Shown here: in pieces, positions 1 through 8,567 of the stretch
How the letters are laid out: the number at the start of each line of letters is the position of its first letter
How positions within the stretch are numbered: the first letter of the stretch is position 1
Source: an uncultured Dorea sp.
GTDB lineage: Bacteria > Bacillota > Clostridia > Lachnospirales > Lachnospiraceae
Direction: 5' to 3'
NCBI GenBank assembly: GCA_910584265.1
Contig: CAJTZE010000020.1
Coordinates: 1-56,804 of the forward strand
DNA length: 56,804 bases
Translations under genes and position numbers: made by a program
Notes under the pieces: generated by a model
Databases searched by the model: none
What the model was told of the DNA's origin: nothing
Seen by the model: the letters and a program-made list of their open reading frames with translations, nothing else

Positions 1-1
1 T

Positions 2-175
2 GACCGCCCGCAGGGAGAGAGACGCCAGGATAACCGTCCGGGAAGAGGAGACCGCCCACAGGGAGAGAGGCGCCAGGATAACCGTCCGGGAAGGGGAGAC
101 CGTCCGCAGGGAGAGAGACGTCAGGATAACCGTCCGGGAAGAGGAGACCGCCCGCAGGGAGAACGTTTCCAGGGC
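2..175 (+). repeat. 48-bp tandem repeat inside infB
   Basis: Three nearly identical 48-base units (2-49, 50-97, 98-145) and a partial fourth unit (146 to about 175) lie in frame in infB. Each encodes the 16 residues DRPQGERRQDNRPGRG. The DNA units differ at only a few, mostly silent, positions, and the array may extend upstream of the window. Such arrays can change copy number by slippage without breaking the frame. Confidence 0.9.
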
Positions 176-2182
176 GGACGCGGCGATAAGGACAGGGACG
201 GCTTCCGCGGTGACAGGGACCGTCAGGGAAGGAAGAATAATCCGGCGATTCCGGCGCCTGCAATAGAGGGACAGAAGACCCAGAGAAGCAAAGGAAAAGG
301 TAAGGACGATTACAAGAAAAAAGATTACAGGGATGACGATGAGAGAATGCCGAAGGGCAAGAAGCAGAAGAATGAGCCAAAGCAGCAGCTACAGAAGCCT
401 CAGCAGAAGATGCAGAAGGTTGAGGAGGTTATTAAGTCTGTTGTGATCCCGGAAGTTCTTACGATTAAGGATCTGGCTGACAAGATGAAGATTGTTCCGT
501 CTGTAATTGTGAAAAAGCTGTTTATGCAGGGGAAGATCGTAACGGTTAATCAGGAGATCGACTACGATACGGCAGAGGAAATCGCATTGGAATTCGATGT
601 GCTGTGTGAAAAAGAAGAGGTTGTGGATGTGATCGAAGAGCTCCTGAAAGAGGAGGAAGAGGACGAGAAGAAGATGAAGAAGCGTCCGCCGGTAGTCTGC
701 GTTATGGGCCACGTTGACCATGGTAAGACCTCGCTTTTGGATGCGATCCGGCATACGAATGTAATTGACCGTGAGGCAGGGGGCATTACCCAGCATATCG
801 GTGCATCGGTTGTGAAAGTAAACGGCGAGAAGATCACCTTCTTAGATACTCCGGGACATGAGGCATTTACCGCTATGCGTATGCGGGGAGCAAGCTCTAC
901 GGATATTGCGATTCTGGTGGTTGCCGCAGACGACGGCGTTATGCCGCAGACGGTAGAGGCGATCAATCATGCGAAGGCCGCAGGAATCGAGATCGTGGTT
1001 GCCATTAATAAGATCGATAAGCCGAGCGCGAACATTGACCGTGTTAAACAGGAGCTTTCGGAGTATGAGCTGATTCCGGAGGACTGGGGCGGAAGCACCA
1101 TTTTCGTGCCGGTATCCGCAAAGACAGGAGAAGGCCTTCAGGAGCTGATGGAGATGCTGCTGCTTACCGCCGAGATGTCAGAGCTTAAGGCGAATCCAAA
1201 CCGCCGGGCAAGAGGCCTTGTTATTGAGGCTGAGCTTGACAAGGGTAAGGGCTCTGTTGCAACGGTCCTTGTTCAGAAGGGAACTCTGCGCGTAGGCGAT
1301 GCGATTGCGGCAGGCTCTGCATTCGGTAAAGTAAGAGCCATGATGGATGATAAAGGAAGACGTGTGAAAGAAGCCGGCCCGTCTGTTCCGGTTGAGATTC
1401 TCGGCCTGAATGACGTTCCAAATGCCGGAGAGGTATTTGTAGGCTGTAAGAATGATAAGGATGCAAGAAGCTTTGCCGAGACATTTATTTCCCAGAATAA
1501 AGCAAAGCTTTTGGAAGATACTAAGAGCAAGCTGTCTCTGGATGATCTGTTTAACCAGATCAAAGAGGGCAATTTGAAGGAGCTTGGCATTGTGGTGAAG
1601 GCGGATGTGCAGGGATCTGTAGAGGCAATCAAGCAGAGTCTTCTGAAGCTGTCTAACGAAGAGGTGGTTGTTAAGATCATCCATGGAGGCGTAGGAGCCA
1701 TCAATGAATCGGATGTAAGCCTTGCTTCTGCATCGAATGCAATTATTATCGGATTTAATGTGCGTCCGGATGCTACCGCCAAAGAGACGGCAGAGCGCGA
1801 GGGCGTGGATGTGCGTCTGTACCGGGTAATCTACAATGCGATCGAAGATGTGCAGGCGGCCATGAAGGGTATGCTGGATCCGGTATTTGAGGAGAAGGTA
1901 CTCGGCCATGCAGAGGTACGTCAGACCTTCCGGGCCTCCGGCGTGGGAACCATTGCAGGCTCCTATGTGACAGACGGAATCTTTGAGCGGGACTGCCAGG
2001 CGCGGATCGTCCGTGACGGAATCGTCATTTATGACGGTAAGCTTGCATCCCTTAGAAGATTTAAGGATGATGTGAAGGAAGTCAGAACCGGATACGAATG
2101 CGGTTTTGTATTTGAGAACTTCAATGATATCAAAGAAGGAGACCAGGTAGAGGCATTCAAGATGGTAGAGATACCAAGATAG
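2..2182 (+). CDS. infB: Translation initiation factor IF-2 (5' end outside window)
   Basis: GTPase that places initiator tRNA on the 30S subunit and promotes subunit joining. The frame is open from base 2, so the gene starts upstream; the ATG at 347 is internal. The visible part begins with a charged region of 16-residue repeats rich in Arg, Gly and Asp, then a Lys/Gln-rich linker, the small IF2 N-terminal domain (about 450-590) and the G domain. The G domain shows GHVDHGKT (706-729), DTPGHE (near 847-864) and NKID (1007-1018). Domains II, III and the C-terminal fMet-tRNA-binding domain follow and are complete. It heads a run with rbfA, nrnA, truB and ribF, as in many Firmicutes. Identification is secure; only the true start is unknown. 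Confidence 0.97.
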   Translation, partial: DRPQGERRQDNRPGRGDRPQGERRQDNRPGRGDRPQGERRQDNRPGRGDRPQGERFQGGRGDKDRDGFRGDRDRQGRKNNPAIPAPAIEGQKTQRSKGKGKDDYKKKDYRDDDERMPKGKKQKNEPKQQLQKPQQKMQKVEEVIKSVVIPEVLTIKDLADKMKIVPSVIVKKLFMQGKIVTVNQEIDYDTAEEIALEFDVLCEKEEVVDVIEELLKEEEEDEKKMKKRPPVVCVMGHVDHGKTSLLDAIRHTNVIDREAGGITQHIGASVVKVNGEKITFLDTPGHEAFTAMRMRGASSTDIAILVVAADDGVMPQTVEAINHAKAAGIEIVVAINKIDKPSANIDRVKQELSEYELIPEDWGGSTIFVPVSAKTGEGLQELMEMLLLTAEMSELKANPNRRARGLVIEAELDKGKGSVATVLVQKGTLRVGDAIAAGSAFGKVRAMMDDKGRRVKEAGPSVPVEILGLNDVPNAGEVFVGCKNDKDARSFAETFISQNKAKLLEDTKSKLSLDDLFNQIKEGNLKELGIVVKADVQGSVEAIKQSLLKLSNEEVVVKIIHGGVGAINESDVSLASASNAIIIGFNVRPDATAKETAEREGVDVRLYRVIYNAIEDVQAAMKGMLDPVFEEKVLGHAEVRQTFRASGVGTIAGSYVTDGIFERDCQARIVRDGIVIYDGKLASLRRFKDDVKEVRTGYECGFVFENFNDIKEGDQVEAFKMVEIPR

Positions 2183-2237
2183 ATGTTTTGCGGCAGAATA
2201 AGAATCGCTGCCATGTGTGAATAAAGGAGAATAGAAA

Positions 2238-2621
2238 TTGAGGAAAAACAGTATTAAGAATACCAGGGTAAATACGGAGGTTCAGAGAGAGCTGAGTAAT
2301 ATCATACGGGCGGGGCTCAAGGATCCCAGGGTAGCCCCGTGGACCTCCGTTGTTGCTGTTTCGACAGCACCAGATCTCAAGACCTGTAAGGCATATATCA
2401 GTGTGCTGGGGGATGAGAAGGCTCAGGAGGATACGATCAAGGGCTTAAAGAGCGCAGAAGGGTATATCCGCCGTGAACTTGCGCGGGGACTGAATATGCG
2501 CAATACGCCGGAGATTACCTTTGTGCTCGATCAGTCAATTGAATACGGCGTAACTATGTCAAAGAAGATTAGCGATGTGACCAGAGATTTGAAAATGGAT
2601 GGTGAGGAAGATGCTGAATAG
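2238..2621 (+). CDS. rbfA: Ribosome-binding factor A
   Basis: Small KH-like protein (127 aa) that binds 30S subunits and helps mature the 5' end of 16S rRNA, also a cold-adaptation factor. The start is a TTG at 2238, preceded by AAAGGAGA with good spacing. The protein shows the family pattern: a basic N-terminus, the VQREL...II segment, a DPR turn near residue 30, and the helix near FVLDQSIEYG. It lies 55 bases after infB and overlaps the beginning of nrnA, so translation is probably coupled. Confidence 0.95.
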   Translation: MRKNSIKNTRVNTEVQRELSNIIRAGLKDPRVAPWTSVVAVSTAPDLKTCKAYISVLGDEKAQEDTIKGLKSAEGYIRRELARGLNMRNTPEITFVLDQSIEYGVTMSKKISDVTRDLKMDGEEDAE

Positions 2622-3561
2622 ATTACTGCAGGGCACGCATAAGGCCGCGATCGGCGGCCATGTGCGGCCTGACGGAGACTGTGCCGGTTCCTGTATGGGG
2701 CTATACGGGTATATCAAAGACAATTATCCGGATATAGAGGTTGATGTATATCTGGAACCCCTTCCGGAGAAATTCCGATTTCTCAAGGGTACAGAGGATA
2801 TCAAGAGTGAGATTCCAATGGATGTAGTATATGATCTGTTTATTTGTCTTGACTGTGGTGATGAGGAACGTCTGGGGTTTTGTGCGCCGCTGTTTCAGAC
2901 AGCGCTGCATACCTGCTGTATTGACCATCATGTAAGCAACCGGTCTTTTGCAGACGATAATTATATTGTTCCGGATGCAAGCTCTACCTCGGAGCTTCTA
3001 TACGGCCTGATGGACAGGGATAAGGTTACGAAGGAAATAGCAGAAAGCCTGTATATGGGAATTGTACATGATACAGGGGTGTTTCAGTATTCCTGTGCAA
3101 AGCCGGCAACGTTCCGCGTGGCCGCTGAGCTTCTGGAAAAGGGGGTCGATGCTGCCGCACTGATCGACCTTACATATTATGAGAAATCCTATGCGCAGAA
3201 TCAGGTGCTGGGACGCGCCCTTCTGGAAAGCATTGTCTTTATGGATGGGAAATGTATTGCGGCATTCATGAAAAAGGAGCAGATGGATTTCTATGGGGTC
3301 GGGCCGAAGGATCTGGACGGAATTGTGGCCCAGCTCAGGGTTACCCAGGGAGTAGAGGTGGCAATATTTGCCTATGAGACGGCAAAAGATCTGTATAAGG
3401 TGAGCCTGCGCTCGAAAAGGGAAGTGGACGTGAGCGTGATTGCAGGATATTTTGGCGGAGGCGGCCATGTAAGGGCCGCAGGCTGCACGATGCCCGGCTC
3501 TATCTATGATGTAATGAATAATCTGTCCAGACAGATTGAACTGCAGTTTGCAAAGGAGTAG
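2599..3561 (+). CDS. nrnA: DHH/DHHA1 phosphoesterase, NrnA-type nano-RNase / pAp phosphatase
   Basis: Predicted bifunctional enzyme that degrades very short RNAs and dephosphorylates 3'-phosphoadenosine 5'-phosphate. The N-terminal DHH domain carries the metal motifs HVRPDGD, a CLDCGD aspartate segment and CIDHHVSN, the DHH signature. The C-terminal DHHA1 domain ends with the FGGGGHVRAAGC substrate-binding motif. At 320 aa it is normal length. Start choice is unsure: ATG 2599 has no clear ribosome site, and ATG 2611 has GAGGA only 2 bases upstream; either overlaps the end of rbfA, suggesting coupling. The order rbfA-nrnA-truB is common in Firmicutes. Confidence 0.93.
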   Translation: MVRKMLNRLLQGTHKAAIGGHVRPDGDCAGSCMGLYGYIKDNYPDIEVDVYLEPLPEKFRFLKGTEDIKSEIPMDVVYDLFICLDCGDEERLGFCAPLFQTALHTCCIDHHVSNRSFADDNYIVPDASSTSELLYGLMDRDKVTKEIAESLYMGIVHDTGVFQYSCAKPATFRVAAELLEKGVDAAALIDLTYYEKSYAQNQVLGRALLESIVFMDGKCIAAFMKKEQMDFYGVGPKDLDGIVAQLRVTQGVEVAIFAYETAKDLYKVSLRSKREVDVSVIAGYFGGGGHVRAAGCTMPGSIYDVMNNLSRQIELQFAKE

Positions 3562-3564
3562 CTT

Positions 3565-4458
3565 ATGCTGCATGGAATTTTGAATGTGTACAAGGAAAAG
3601 GGCTGGACATCCCATGACGTTGTGGCAAAGCTTAGGGGTATAACCAGACAGAAAAAAATCGGCCATACCGGAACGCTGGATCCGGATGCGGAGGGAGTGC
3701 TCCCGGTATGTCTTGGAAAGGCGGCGAAGGTGAGTGAGCTGCTGACTGAGAAGGACAAAGCCTACCGCGCCGTGCTGCTTCTGGGAACGGTTACGGATAC
3801 GCAGGATATTTCCGGAACTGTGCTGGAAAAACGCGGCACAGCCGCCCTGCGGGAAGAAGAGACAGCAGAAGTGATCCGGGGATTTACCGGTGCATATGAC
3901 CAAATCCCGCCCATGTATTCCGCCTTGAAGGTGAATGGACGCAGGCTCTATGAGCTGGCGAGAGAGGGAAAGACTATTGAGCGGAAGGCGAGGACTGTGA
4001 CAATTCATGATATCCAGATCCTTCGGATGGAGCTTCCACGGGTGGAACTGGAGGTGTCCTGTTCAAAGGGAACCTATATCCGCACGCTTTGCCATGATAT
4101 CGGAGAACGGCTTGGGACAGGAGGATGTATGGAATCACTGCTGCGTATCCGCTCCGGCCCTTTTGATATCGGAGAAAGCTATAAGCTGGAATACCTGCAG
4201 GAAATGATGGAGCAGGGGGATCTTGAGAAGCTTTTGATACCTATTGACGCCGTATTTTCACAATATAAAAAAATACAGATTAAACAGGAATTAGACAGCC
4301 GGTTAAAAAACGGGAATCCTTTTGCCGTGCACGGCCTGGAGTCCGGTTTTTCGGATCAGGAATATGTGCGGATGTATGATCCTGCCGGAAGCTTTGCGGC
4401 AGTTTATAAATATGTGCAGGAGGAAGACTGGTTCCGGCCGGTTAAGATGTTCCTGTAA
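3565..4458 (+). CDS. truB: tRNA pseudouridine(55) synthase
   Basis: Makes pseudouridine 55 in the T-loop of most tRNAs. The N-terminal catalytic domain shows GWTSHDVV and the GHTGTLDPDAEGVLPVCLGKA segment, which contains the catalytic Asp of the GTLDP motif. Later motifs include the KAYRA strand, PPMYSALKVNG and CSKGTYIRTL. A C-terminal extension of about 60 residues resembles the clostridial TruB tail. At 297 aa it is full length. ATG 3565 follows AAAGGAG and lies 3 bases after the nrnA stop, so the two are co-translated. Confidence 0.96.
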   Translation: MLHGILNVYKEKGWTSHDVVAKLRGITRQKKIGHTGTLDPDAEGVLPVCLGKAAKVSELLTEKDKAYRAVLLLGTVTDTQDISGTVLEKRGTAALREEETAEVIRGFTGAYDQIPPMYSALKVNGRRLYELAREGKTIERKARTVTIHDIQILRMELPRVELEVSCSKGTYIRTLCHDIGERLGTGGCMESLLRIRSGPFDIGESYKLEYLQEMMEQGDLEKLLIPIDAVFSQYKKIQIKQELDSRLKNGNPFAVHGLESGFSDQEYVRMYDPAGSFAAVYKYVQEEDWFRPVKMFL

Positions 4459-4480
4459 ATCATGACAGCAGGGGAGAAAT

Positions 4481-5419
4481 ATGCAGTATGTAGAAGGCTT
4501 GGAAGCGTATCAGGGAGGTACACGCACAGCGGTTACGCTGGGCAAATTTGACGGCCTCCACCGCGGCCATGAAAGATTGATCAAAAAAGTAATAGAGCTT
4601 GCCGGAAAGGAAGATCTTGAAAGCGTAGTGTGCTCTTTTAATATGATTCCTTTTTTTGAGAGCCGGAAGATAGAGAGAGAGATCCTGATGACGAAGGAAG
4701 AGCAGAGGCTTAGGCTGGAGGGAAGGATCGATACGCTTGTGGACTGCCCGTTCACTGAAGCGCTCCGCATGATCCCGGCAGAGGATTTCATCCGGGATGT
4801 GCTGGCAGGACTGTTCCATGCCGCCTATGTGGTCGTGGGAGAGGACTTCTGTTTTGGCTGGAAGAAGCAGGGAAATATCCATATATTAAAGGAACAGGAA
4901 GAAAAATACGGCTACAGGCTGGTGGTGATTGAAAAGGAGCGGCATCAGGGCAGGATCATCAGCAGCACCTACATTAAGGAGGCGCTGTCGGAGGGGAAGC
5001 TTGCACTGGCCAACTGTCTGTTGGGGTATCCCTATACGATCATGGGTGAGGTAGAGCATGGGAAGCAGCTAGGCAGAAGACTAGGATTTCCCACGCTGAA
5101 TGTGGCGCCGGGAGCTCATAAGATGCTGCCTCCGAAGGGCGTGTATGTGTCGAGGACCTATGTGGACAGCCGGGGATATAACGGAATCTCTAATGTGGGC
5201 GTGAAGCCTACCGTCACGGATGCGGACCGTATGCTTTTAGAAAGCTATCTGTTTGATTATCACGGAGATGCATACGGTAAAAAGACAGCAACAGAGTTGC
5301 ATGAGTTCCGGAGGCCGGAAAGGAAATTTGCGGATGTGTCTGAAATGAAAGCCTGTATTGATGAGGATATCGAATATGGGAAGGCTTTTTTGAATCCGGC
5401 GGGGAGAAAGAATAAATAA
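4481..5419 (+). CDS. ribF: Bifunctional riboflavin kinase / FAD synthetase
   Basis: Converts riboflavin to FMN and then FAD. The N-terminal adenylyltransferase domain (about 1-185) has the nucleotidyltransferase motif GKFDGLHRGHERL and the GEDFCFGWKKQG segment, and ends with SSTYIKEAL. The C-terminal flavokinase domain (about 190-305) has the GRRLGFPTLNV motif and GVYVSR, then NVGVKPTV. At 312 aa both domains are complete. The ATG is preceded by GGGGAG and lies 22 bases after truB. This is the last gene of the conserved operon before the sugar-metabolism block. Its products FMN and FAD feed the Rnf and ApbE functions further along the window. Confidence 0.96.
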   Translation: MQYVEGLEAYQGGTRTAVTLGKFDGLHRGHERLIKKVIELAGKEDLESVVCSFNMIPFFESRKIEREILMTKEEQRLRLEGRIDTLVDCPFTEALRMIPAEDFIRDVLAGLFHAAYVVVGEDFCFGWKKQGNIHILKEQEEKYGYRLVVIEKERHQGRIISSTYIKEALSEGKLALANCLLGYPYTIMGEVEHGKQLGRRLGFPTLNVAPGAHKMLPPKGVYVSRTYVDSRGYNGISNVGVKPTVTDADRMLLESYLFDYHGDAYGKKTATELHEFRRPERKFADVSEMKACIDEDIEYGKAFLNPAGRKNK

Positions 5420-5448
5420 AAGGACTATGTGAAAGCTGGAATTTGATG

Positions 5449-5454
5449 TATAAT
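5449..5454 (+). promoter_or_regulatory. Possible promoter of rbsK (-10 TATAAT)
   Basis: A perfect TATAAT lies 50 bases before the rbsK start in the gap after ribF. No good -35 is visible at the usual distance (TATGTG at 5426), so this is a weak call. It would let the ribokinase/LacI pair be transcribed apart from the translation operon. Confidence 0.4.
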
Positions 5455-5504
5455 AGCAGATAGAATAACTGGATGATACGATTTATTGATTGGAGGGTTC
5501 ACAG

Positions 5505-6413
5505 ATGAAAAAGATACTGGTTATTGGCAGCCTGAATATGGATACGGTGATTGAGACGCCGCGTATCCCCGTGCCGGGAGAGACGATCATGGGAAGCAGC
5601 GTTAAGAATGTTCCCGGCGGGAAGGGCGCGAATCAGGTATATACCATAGGAAAGCTGGGCGGAGATGTCAGCATGATCGGTGCGGTAGGCAGTGACACCT
5701 TCGGGGATATGTTGATTGATAATCTGAAGAAGGTAAATGTCAATACAGAGGGAATCGAGCGTATTCAGGGCGGTACAACAGGACAGGCATTTATACCGGT
5801 AGATGATTCGGGTGAGAATTCCATTATAGTGATCGGCGGAACGAACGGACAGGTGGATGAGAGTCTGCTGAAGAAGTATGAATATTTGATGGATGAGAGT
5901 GATATTGTAGTGATGCAGCAGGAGATACCGCTGTCAACCGTCATGGCCGCTAAAAAGATGGCAATGGAGAAGAGAAAGCTTATCATTGTTGACCCGGCTC
6001 CTGCGGCTGCTATGCCGGACGAATTCTGGGCAGGCATTGACTATATCAAGCCGAATGAGACCGAGCTTGGAATCCTGATCGGAAAAGAGCTGCATACGCA
6101 GGAGGAATATAAGGCGGCGGCGAAGGAGATGCTGGACAAGGGTGTAAAGCATCTTCTGGTTACCCTTGGAAGCAAGGGCTGCCTTTTGATGACGGCAGAC
6201 AGCGAGGAGTTTATTCCTGCAAATAAAGTGAAGGCTGTGGATACCACAGCGGCAGGCGACTGCTTTACCGGAGCATTTGCCACAGCCCTGAGCCAGGGTA
6301 AGACAGAAAAGGAGGCAATTGCATTTGCACAGAAGGCATCTGCGATCGCGGTTACCAGAAAGGGCGCCCAGACCTCTGTACCGTCGTTAGAAGAAGTGAT
6401 GGAAAGCTTTTAA
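5505..6413 (+). CDS. rbsK: Ribokinase (PfkB family)
   Basis: Phosphorylates D-ribose to ribose 5-phosphate with ATP. The 302-aa protein has both PfkB signatures: the N-terminal GGKGANQVYTIGKLGG segment and the C-terminal DTTAAGDCFTGAFATAL segment, which contains the catalytic Asp. GSLNMDTV and VPGETIMGS at the N-terminus are typical of ribokinases. The start is ATG 5505 with GGAGGG 7 bases upstream; an in-frame TTG at 5490 lacks a ribosome site. A LacI regulator follows after 2 bases and no transporter accompanies the pair. Another PfkB sugar kinase specificity is possible. Confidence 0.9.
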   Translation: MKKILVIGSLNMDTVIETPRIPVPGETIMGSSVKNVPGGKGANQVYTIGKLGGDVSMIGAVGSDTFGDMLIDNLKKVNVNTEGIERIQGGTTGQAFIPVDDSGENSIIVIGGTNGQVDESLLKKYEYLMDESDIVVMQQEIPLSTVMAAKKMAMEKRKLIIVDPAPAAAMPDEFWAGIDYIKPNETELGILIGKELHTQEEYKAAAKEMLDKGVKHLLVTLGSKGCLLMTADSEEFIPANKVKAVDTTAAGDCFTGAFATALSQGKTEKEAIAFAQKASAIAVTRKGAQTSVPSLEEVMESF

Positions 6414-6415
6414 GC

Positions 6416-7393
6416 ATGGCAACGATCAAAGATGTTGCAAAAATGGCGGGAGTGGGTATTGCCACGGTTTCCAGAGCTGTGAACGGTACCGGATACATAT
6501 CGGCAGAGTCCCGGGAAAAGATTGAGGCGGCCATCAAGGAGCTGAATTATATACCAAATGAGCGGGCTAGAAATCTTTCCAGAAAGCGGACGGGAATCAT
6601 CGGCGTACTTATTCCAGACTTTCAAACCCCCTTTTATGCCGCATTTATCAGACAGGCAGAGCTTGAACTCTATGAATGCGGGTACCGCACCATGGTCTGT
6701 AATTGTGTGAAGACGCGGGACAAGGAGAAGGAATACATAGATATGCTGGAGCGTAATATGGTGGACGGAGTGATCACCTGTGCATTATCATTGGAGGAAT
6801 CTGCTTATCAGGGTATCGGCAGGCCGATTGTCAGCATGGATCACGATCTGGGAGGGAATATCCCGCTGATCCATTCGGATCACAGGAGGGGAGGCCGGAT
6901 GGCCGCAGAGTATCTTGTGAGCCAGGGCTGCAGGAGGGTGATCCAGCTGGGCGGAAGGTTTGATGCTTCAACGCCCTCTAATGACCGCTATGAGGAATTT
7001 GCTAGAGTAATGGAGGAGCATCAGGTGTCACTTCAGGTTCTGGAGTTGGAATGGAACCGGCTGGACTATGAGTATTACCAGCAGCATCTGAGGGAGTATC
7101 TGAAGGAAATCAAAGAGGCGGACGGGGTATTTGCCTCGGACATGGGAGCGACGGCGCTGTATCATTTCGCCTCGGACCTGGGGATTGGCGTACCGGAGAA
7201 ATTGAAAATTACCGCCTATGATGGAACCGATATCACACGGATGGTAACGCCTGTGGTAACGGCAGTCTGTCAGGACATTCCTATGCTCGCCCGGAAATGT
7301 ACGGATACGCTTATGAAACTGATCGGCGGAGAGACGGACATAGAATTCCGTCAGACGGTTGATGTATATTTTCAAAAGGGTCAAACTGCATAA
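6416..7393 (+). CDS. LacI-family regulator next to ribokinase
   Basis: DNA-binding repressor of 325 aa. The helix-turn-helix occupies about residues 1-25 (ATIKDVAKMAG, then ATVSRAVNG) and is followed by the hinge helix NERARNLSRKRTG. A periplasmic-binding-protein-like effector domain fills the rest. The start lies 2 bases after the rbsK stop, so the two genes are coupled, and RbsR-type control of ribose use is the simplest guess. A stable terminator hairpin follows immediately. The effector is not known from sequence. Confidence 0.9.
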   Translation: MATIKDVAKMAGVGIATVSRAVNGTGYISAESREKIEAAIKELNYIPNERARNLSRKRTGIIGVLIPDFQTPFYAAFIRQAELELYECGYRTMVCNCVKTRDKEKEYIDMLERNMVDGVITCALSLEESAYQGIGRPIVSMDHDLGGNIPLIHSDHRRGGRMAAEYLVSQGCRRVIQLGGRFDASTPSNDRYEEFARVMEEHQVSLQVLELEWNRLDYEYYQQHLREYLKEIKEADGVFASDMGATALYHFASDLGIGVPEKLKITAYDGTDITRMVTPVVTAVCQDIPMLARKCTDTLMKLIGGETDIEFRQTVDVYFQKGQTA

Positions 7394-7400
7394 AATAATG

Positions 7401-7444
7401 AAAAACGTTTCTATTGTGCAATGTGCACATATGGAAACGTTTTT
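7401..7444 (+). terminator. Long inverted repeat, terminator after rbsK-lacI
   Basis: Arms 7401-7414 and 7431-7444 pair over 14 positions with one G-U. The inner part continues as TGTGCA/TGCACA around an ATG loop with one bulged T, giving about 20 pairs in total. The stem starts with five A and ends with five T, so it can act as an intrinsic terminator in both directions. The arm TGGAAACGTTTTTA also resembles a catabolite-response (cre) site or LacI operator, so a DNA-binding role is an alternative. Confidence 0.7.
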
Positions 7445-7490
7445 ATAATGTTTAAATGTACTGAATGTACAAAAATAAGGGCGAAAAACC

Positions 7491-7519
7491 TTGACATACA
7501 GGAATGCTGCGAGGATAAT
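7491..7519 (+). promoter_or_regulatory. Promoter of the Gfo/Idh-VOC operon
   Basis: TTGACA at 7491-7496, a 17-base spacer and GATAAT at 7514-7519 form a near-consensus housekeeping promoter. Transcription would begin about 40 bases before the oxidoreductase start codon. Confidence 0.75.
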
Positions 7520-7568
7520 TGTCTTAGAACACACAGAAATCACAGATTTGGAATCAAGGAGGAAGGAT

Positions 7569-8567
7569 ATGTCAGAGACCAGATGGGCAATTGCCGGCAC
7601 CGGATACATTGCGAATGAATTTGCTTCCGGCATTCAGGAGGCAGAGGATGCAGTGCTTGCGGCAGTAGTATCCAGAAATGAAGAGACAGGAAGAGGCTTT
7701 GCAGATAAGTATCATTGTAAAAAGGTTTACACGGATCTGAAGACGATGCTGGATTCGGAGACGGTGGATGTGGTATATATTGCAATTCCGAACGACTGCC
7801 ATTACTCCTATATCATGACGGTATTGGAAGCAGGAGTATCGGTGCTCTGTGAAAAACCGATGGTAGATAACAGAAGGCAGCTTGATAAGGTGCTTGCTAA
7901 GGCGGAAGAAAAGCAGGTGTTTTTAATGGAAGGAATGTGGACCCGCTGTTTTCCGGCAGTGGTGAAAGCAAGAGACTGGCTAAAGAAAGGGAAGATCGGG
8001 GAGGTGCTGGCGGTACGTTCCGGATTTGATATCAAGCCGGATGTAAACGACTGGCAGCCCTGGAAGGGCGGAATCCGCCACGCAGGAGGCGCCTTAAGAG
8101 ACGTAGGGATCTATGCGCTGGCAATGGCATATATGGCGTTTCCAAAGGATCCGGAGACAGTTTATTCCACAATGAAGTCCAACGGCGAGGTGGATGAGAG
8201 CTTCCACATGATGATGACCTATGGAGAAGGAAAAACGGCATTTTTAAGCGGAGCCTTTGATCAGGTCAGTACGCCGCAGACGGAGATTACAGGAGAGAAG
8301 GGGCGTATCCTGATCGGGCCCCAGTTCTGGCATCCGACAAGGGCATCCCTGCTCTTAAATAACGGAGAAGCAGAAGAATTTGTCCAGGAATATCCGGCCA
8401 GCGGCTTCCAGTATGAGATTCAGGCGGTTCAGGACTGCATACACAGCGGAAAGACCGAGTGCCCGCATTTCACATGGGAGGAAACGGTTAAGATTTGCGA
8501 TATGATAGAGAAGACAAGAAAAGAATGGGGTATTGTATACCAGTCGGACGAGGAGGATGAAGCATGA
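7569..8567 (+). CDS. Gfo/Idh/MocA-family oxidoreductase
   Basis: Predicted NAD(P)-dependent dehydrogenase acting on a sugar, sugar acid or cyclitol. The Rossmann domain starts with WAIAGTGYIANEFASGI (GxGxxA/G type), and CEKPMV contains the family Glu-Lys-Pro motif with the catalytic Lys. The C-terminal half has GGALRDVGIYALAMA, typical of the dihydrodiol/glucose-fructose oxidoreductase subgroup. The start is ATG 7569 with AGGAGGAAGG directly upstream (332 aa); the frame is open further back but without a better start. The stop overlaps the ATG of the VOC gene by four bases (ATGA), so the pair works together. The substrate is unknown. Confidence 0.88.
   Translation: MSETRWAIAGTGYIANEFASGIQEAEDAVLAAVVSRNEETGRGFADKYHCKKVYTDLKTMLDSETVDVVYIAIPNDCHYSYIMTVLEAGVSVLCEKPMVDNRRQLDKVLAKAEEKQVFLMEGMWTRCFPAVVKARDWLKKGKIGEVLAVRSGFDIKPDVNDWQPWKGGIRHAGGALRDVGIYALAMAYMAFPKDPETVYSTMKSNGEVDESFHMMMTYGEGKTAFLSGAFDQVSTPQTEITGEKGRILIGPQFWHPTRASLLLNNGEAEEFVQEYPASGFQYEIQAVQDCIHSGKTECPHFTWEETVKICDMIEKTRKEWGIVYQSDEEDEA

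Noticed and set aside
311..345. FLAG-tag-like stretch in infB (KKKDYRDDDER)
   Set aside because: It is part of the natural charged IF2 region and does not match the tag exactly; no cloning artefact is suggested.
1178..1909. Long reverse-strand frames inside infB, pnp, dhaK and other genes
   Set aside because: They mirror strongly conserved coding frames on the + strand and lack ribosome sites and family signatures.
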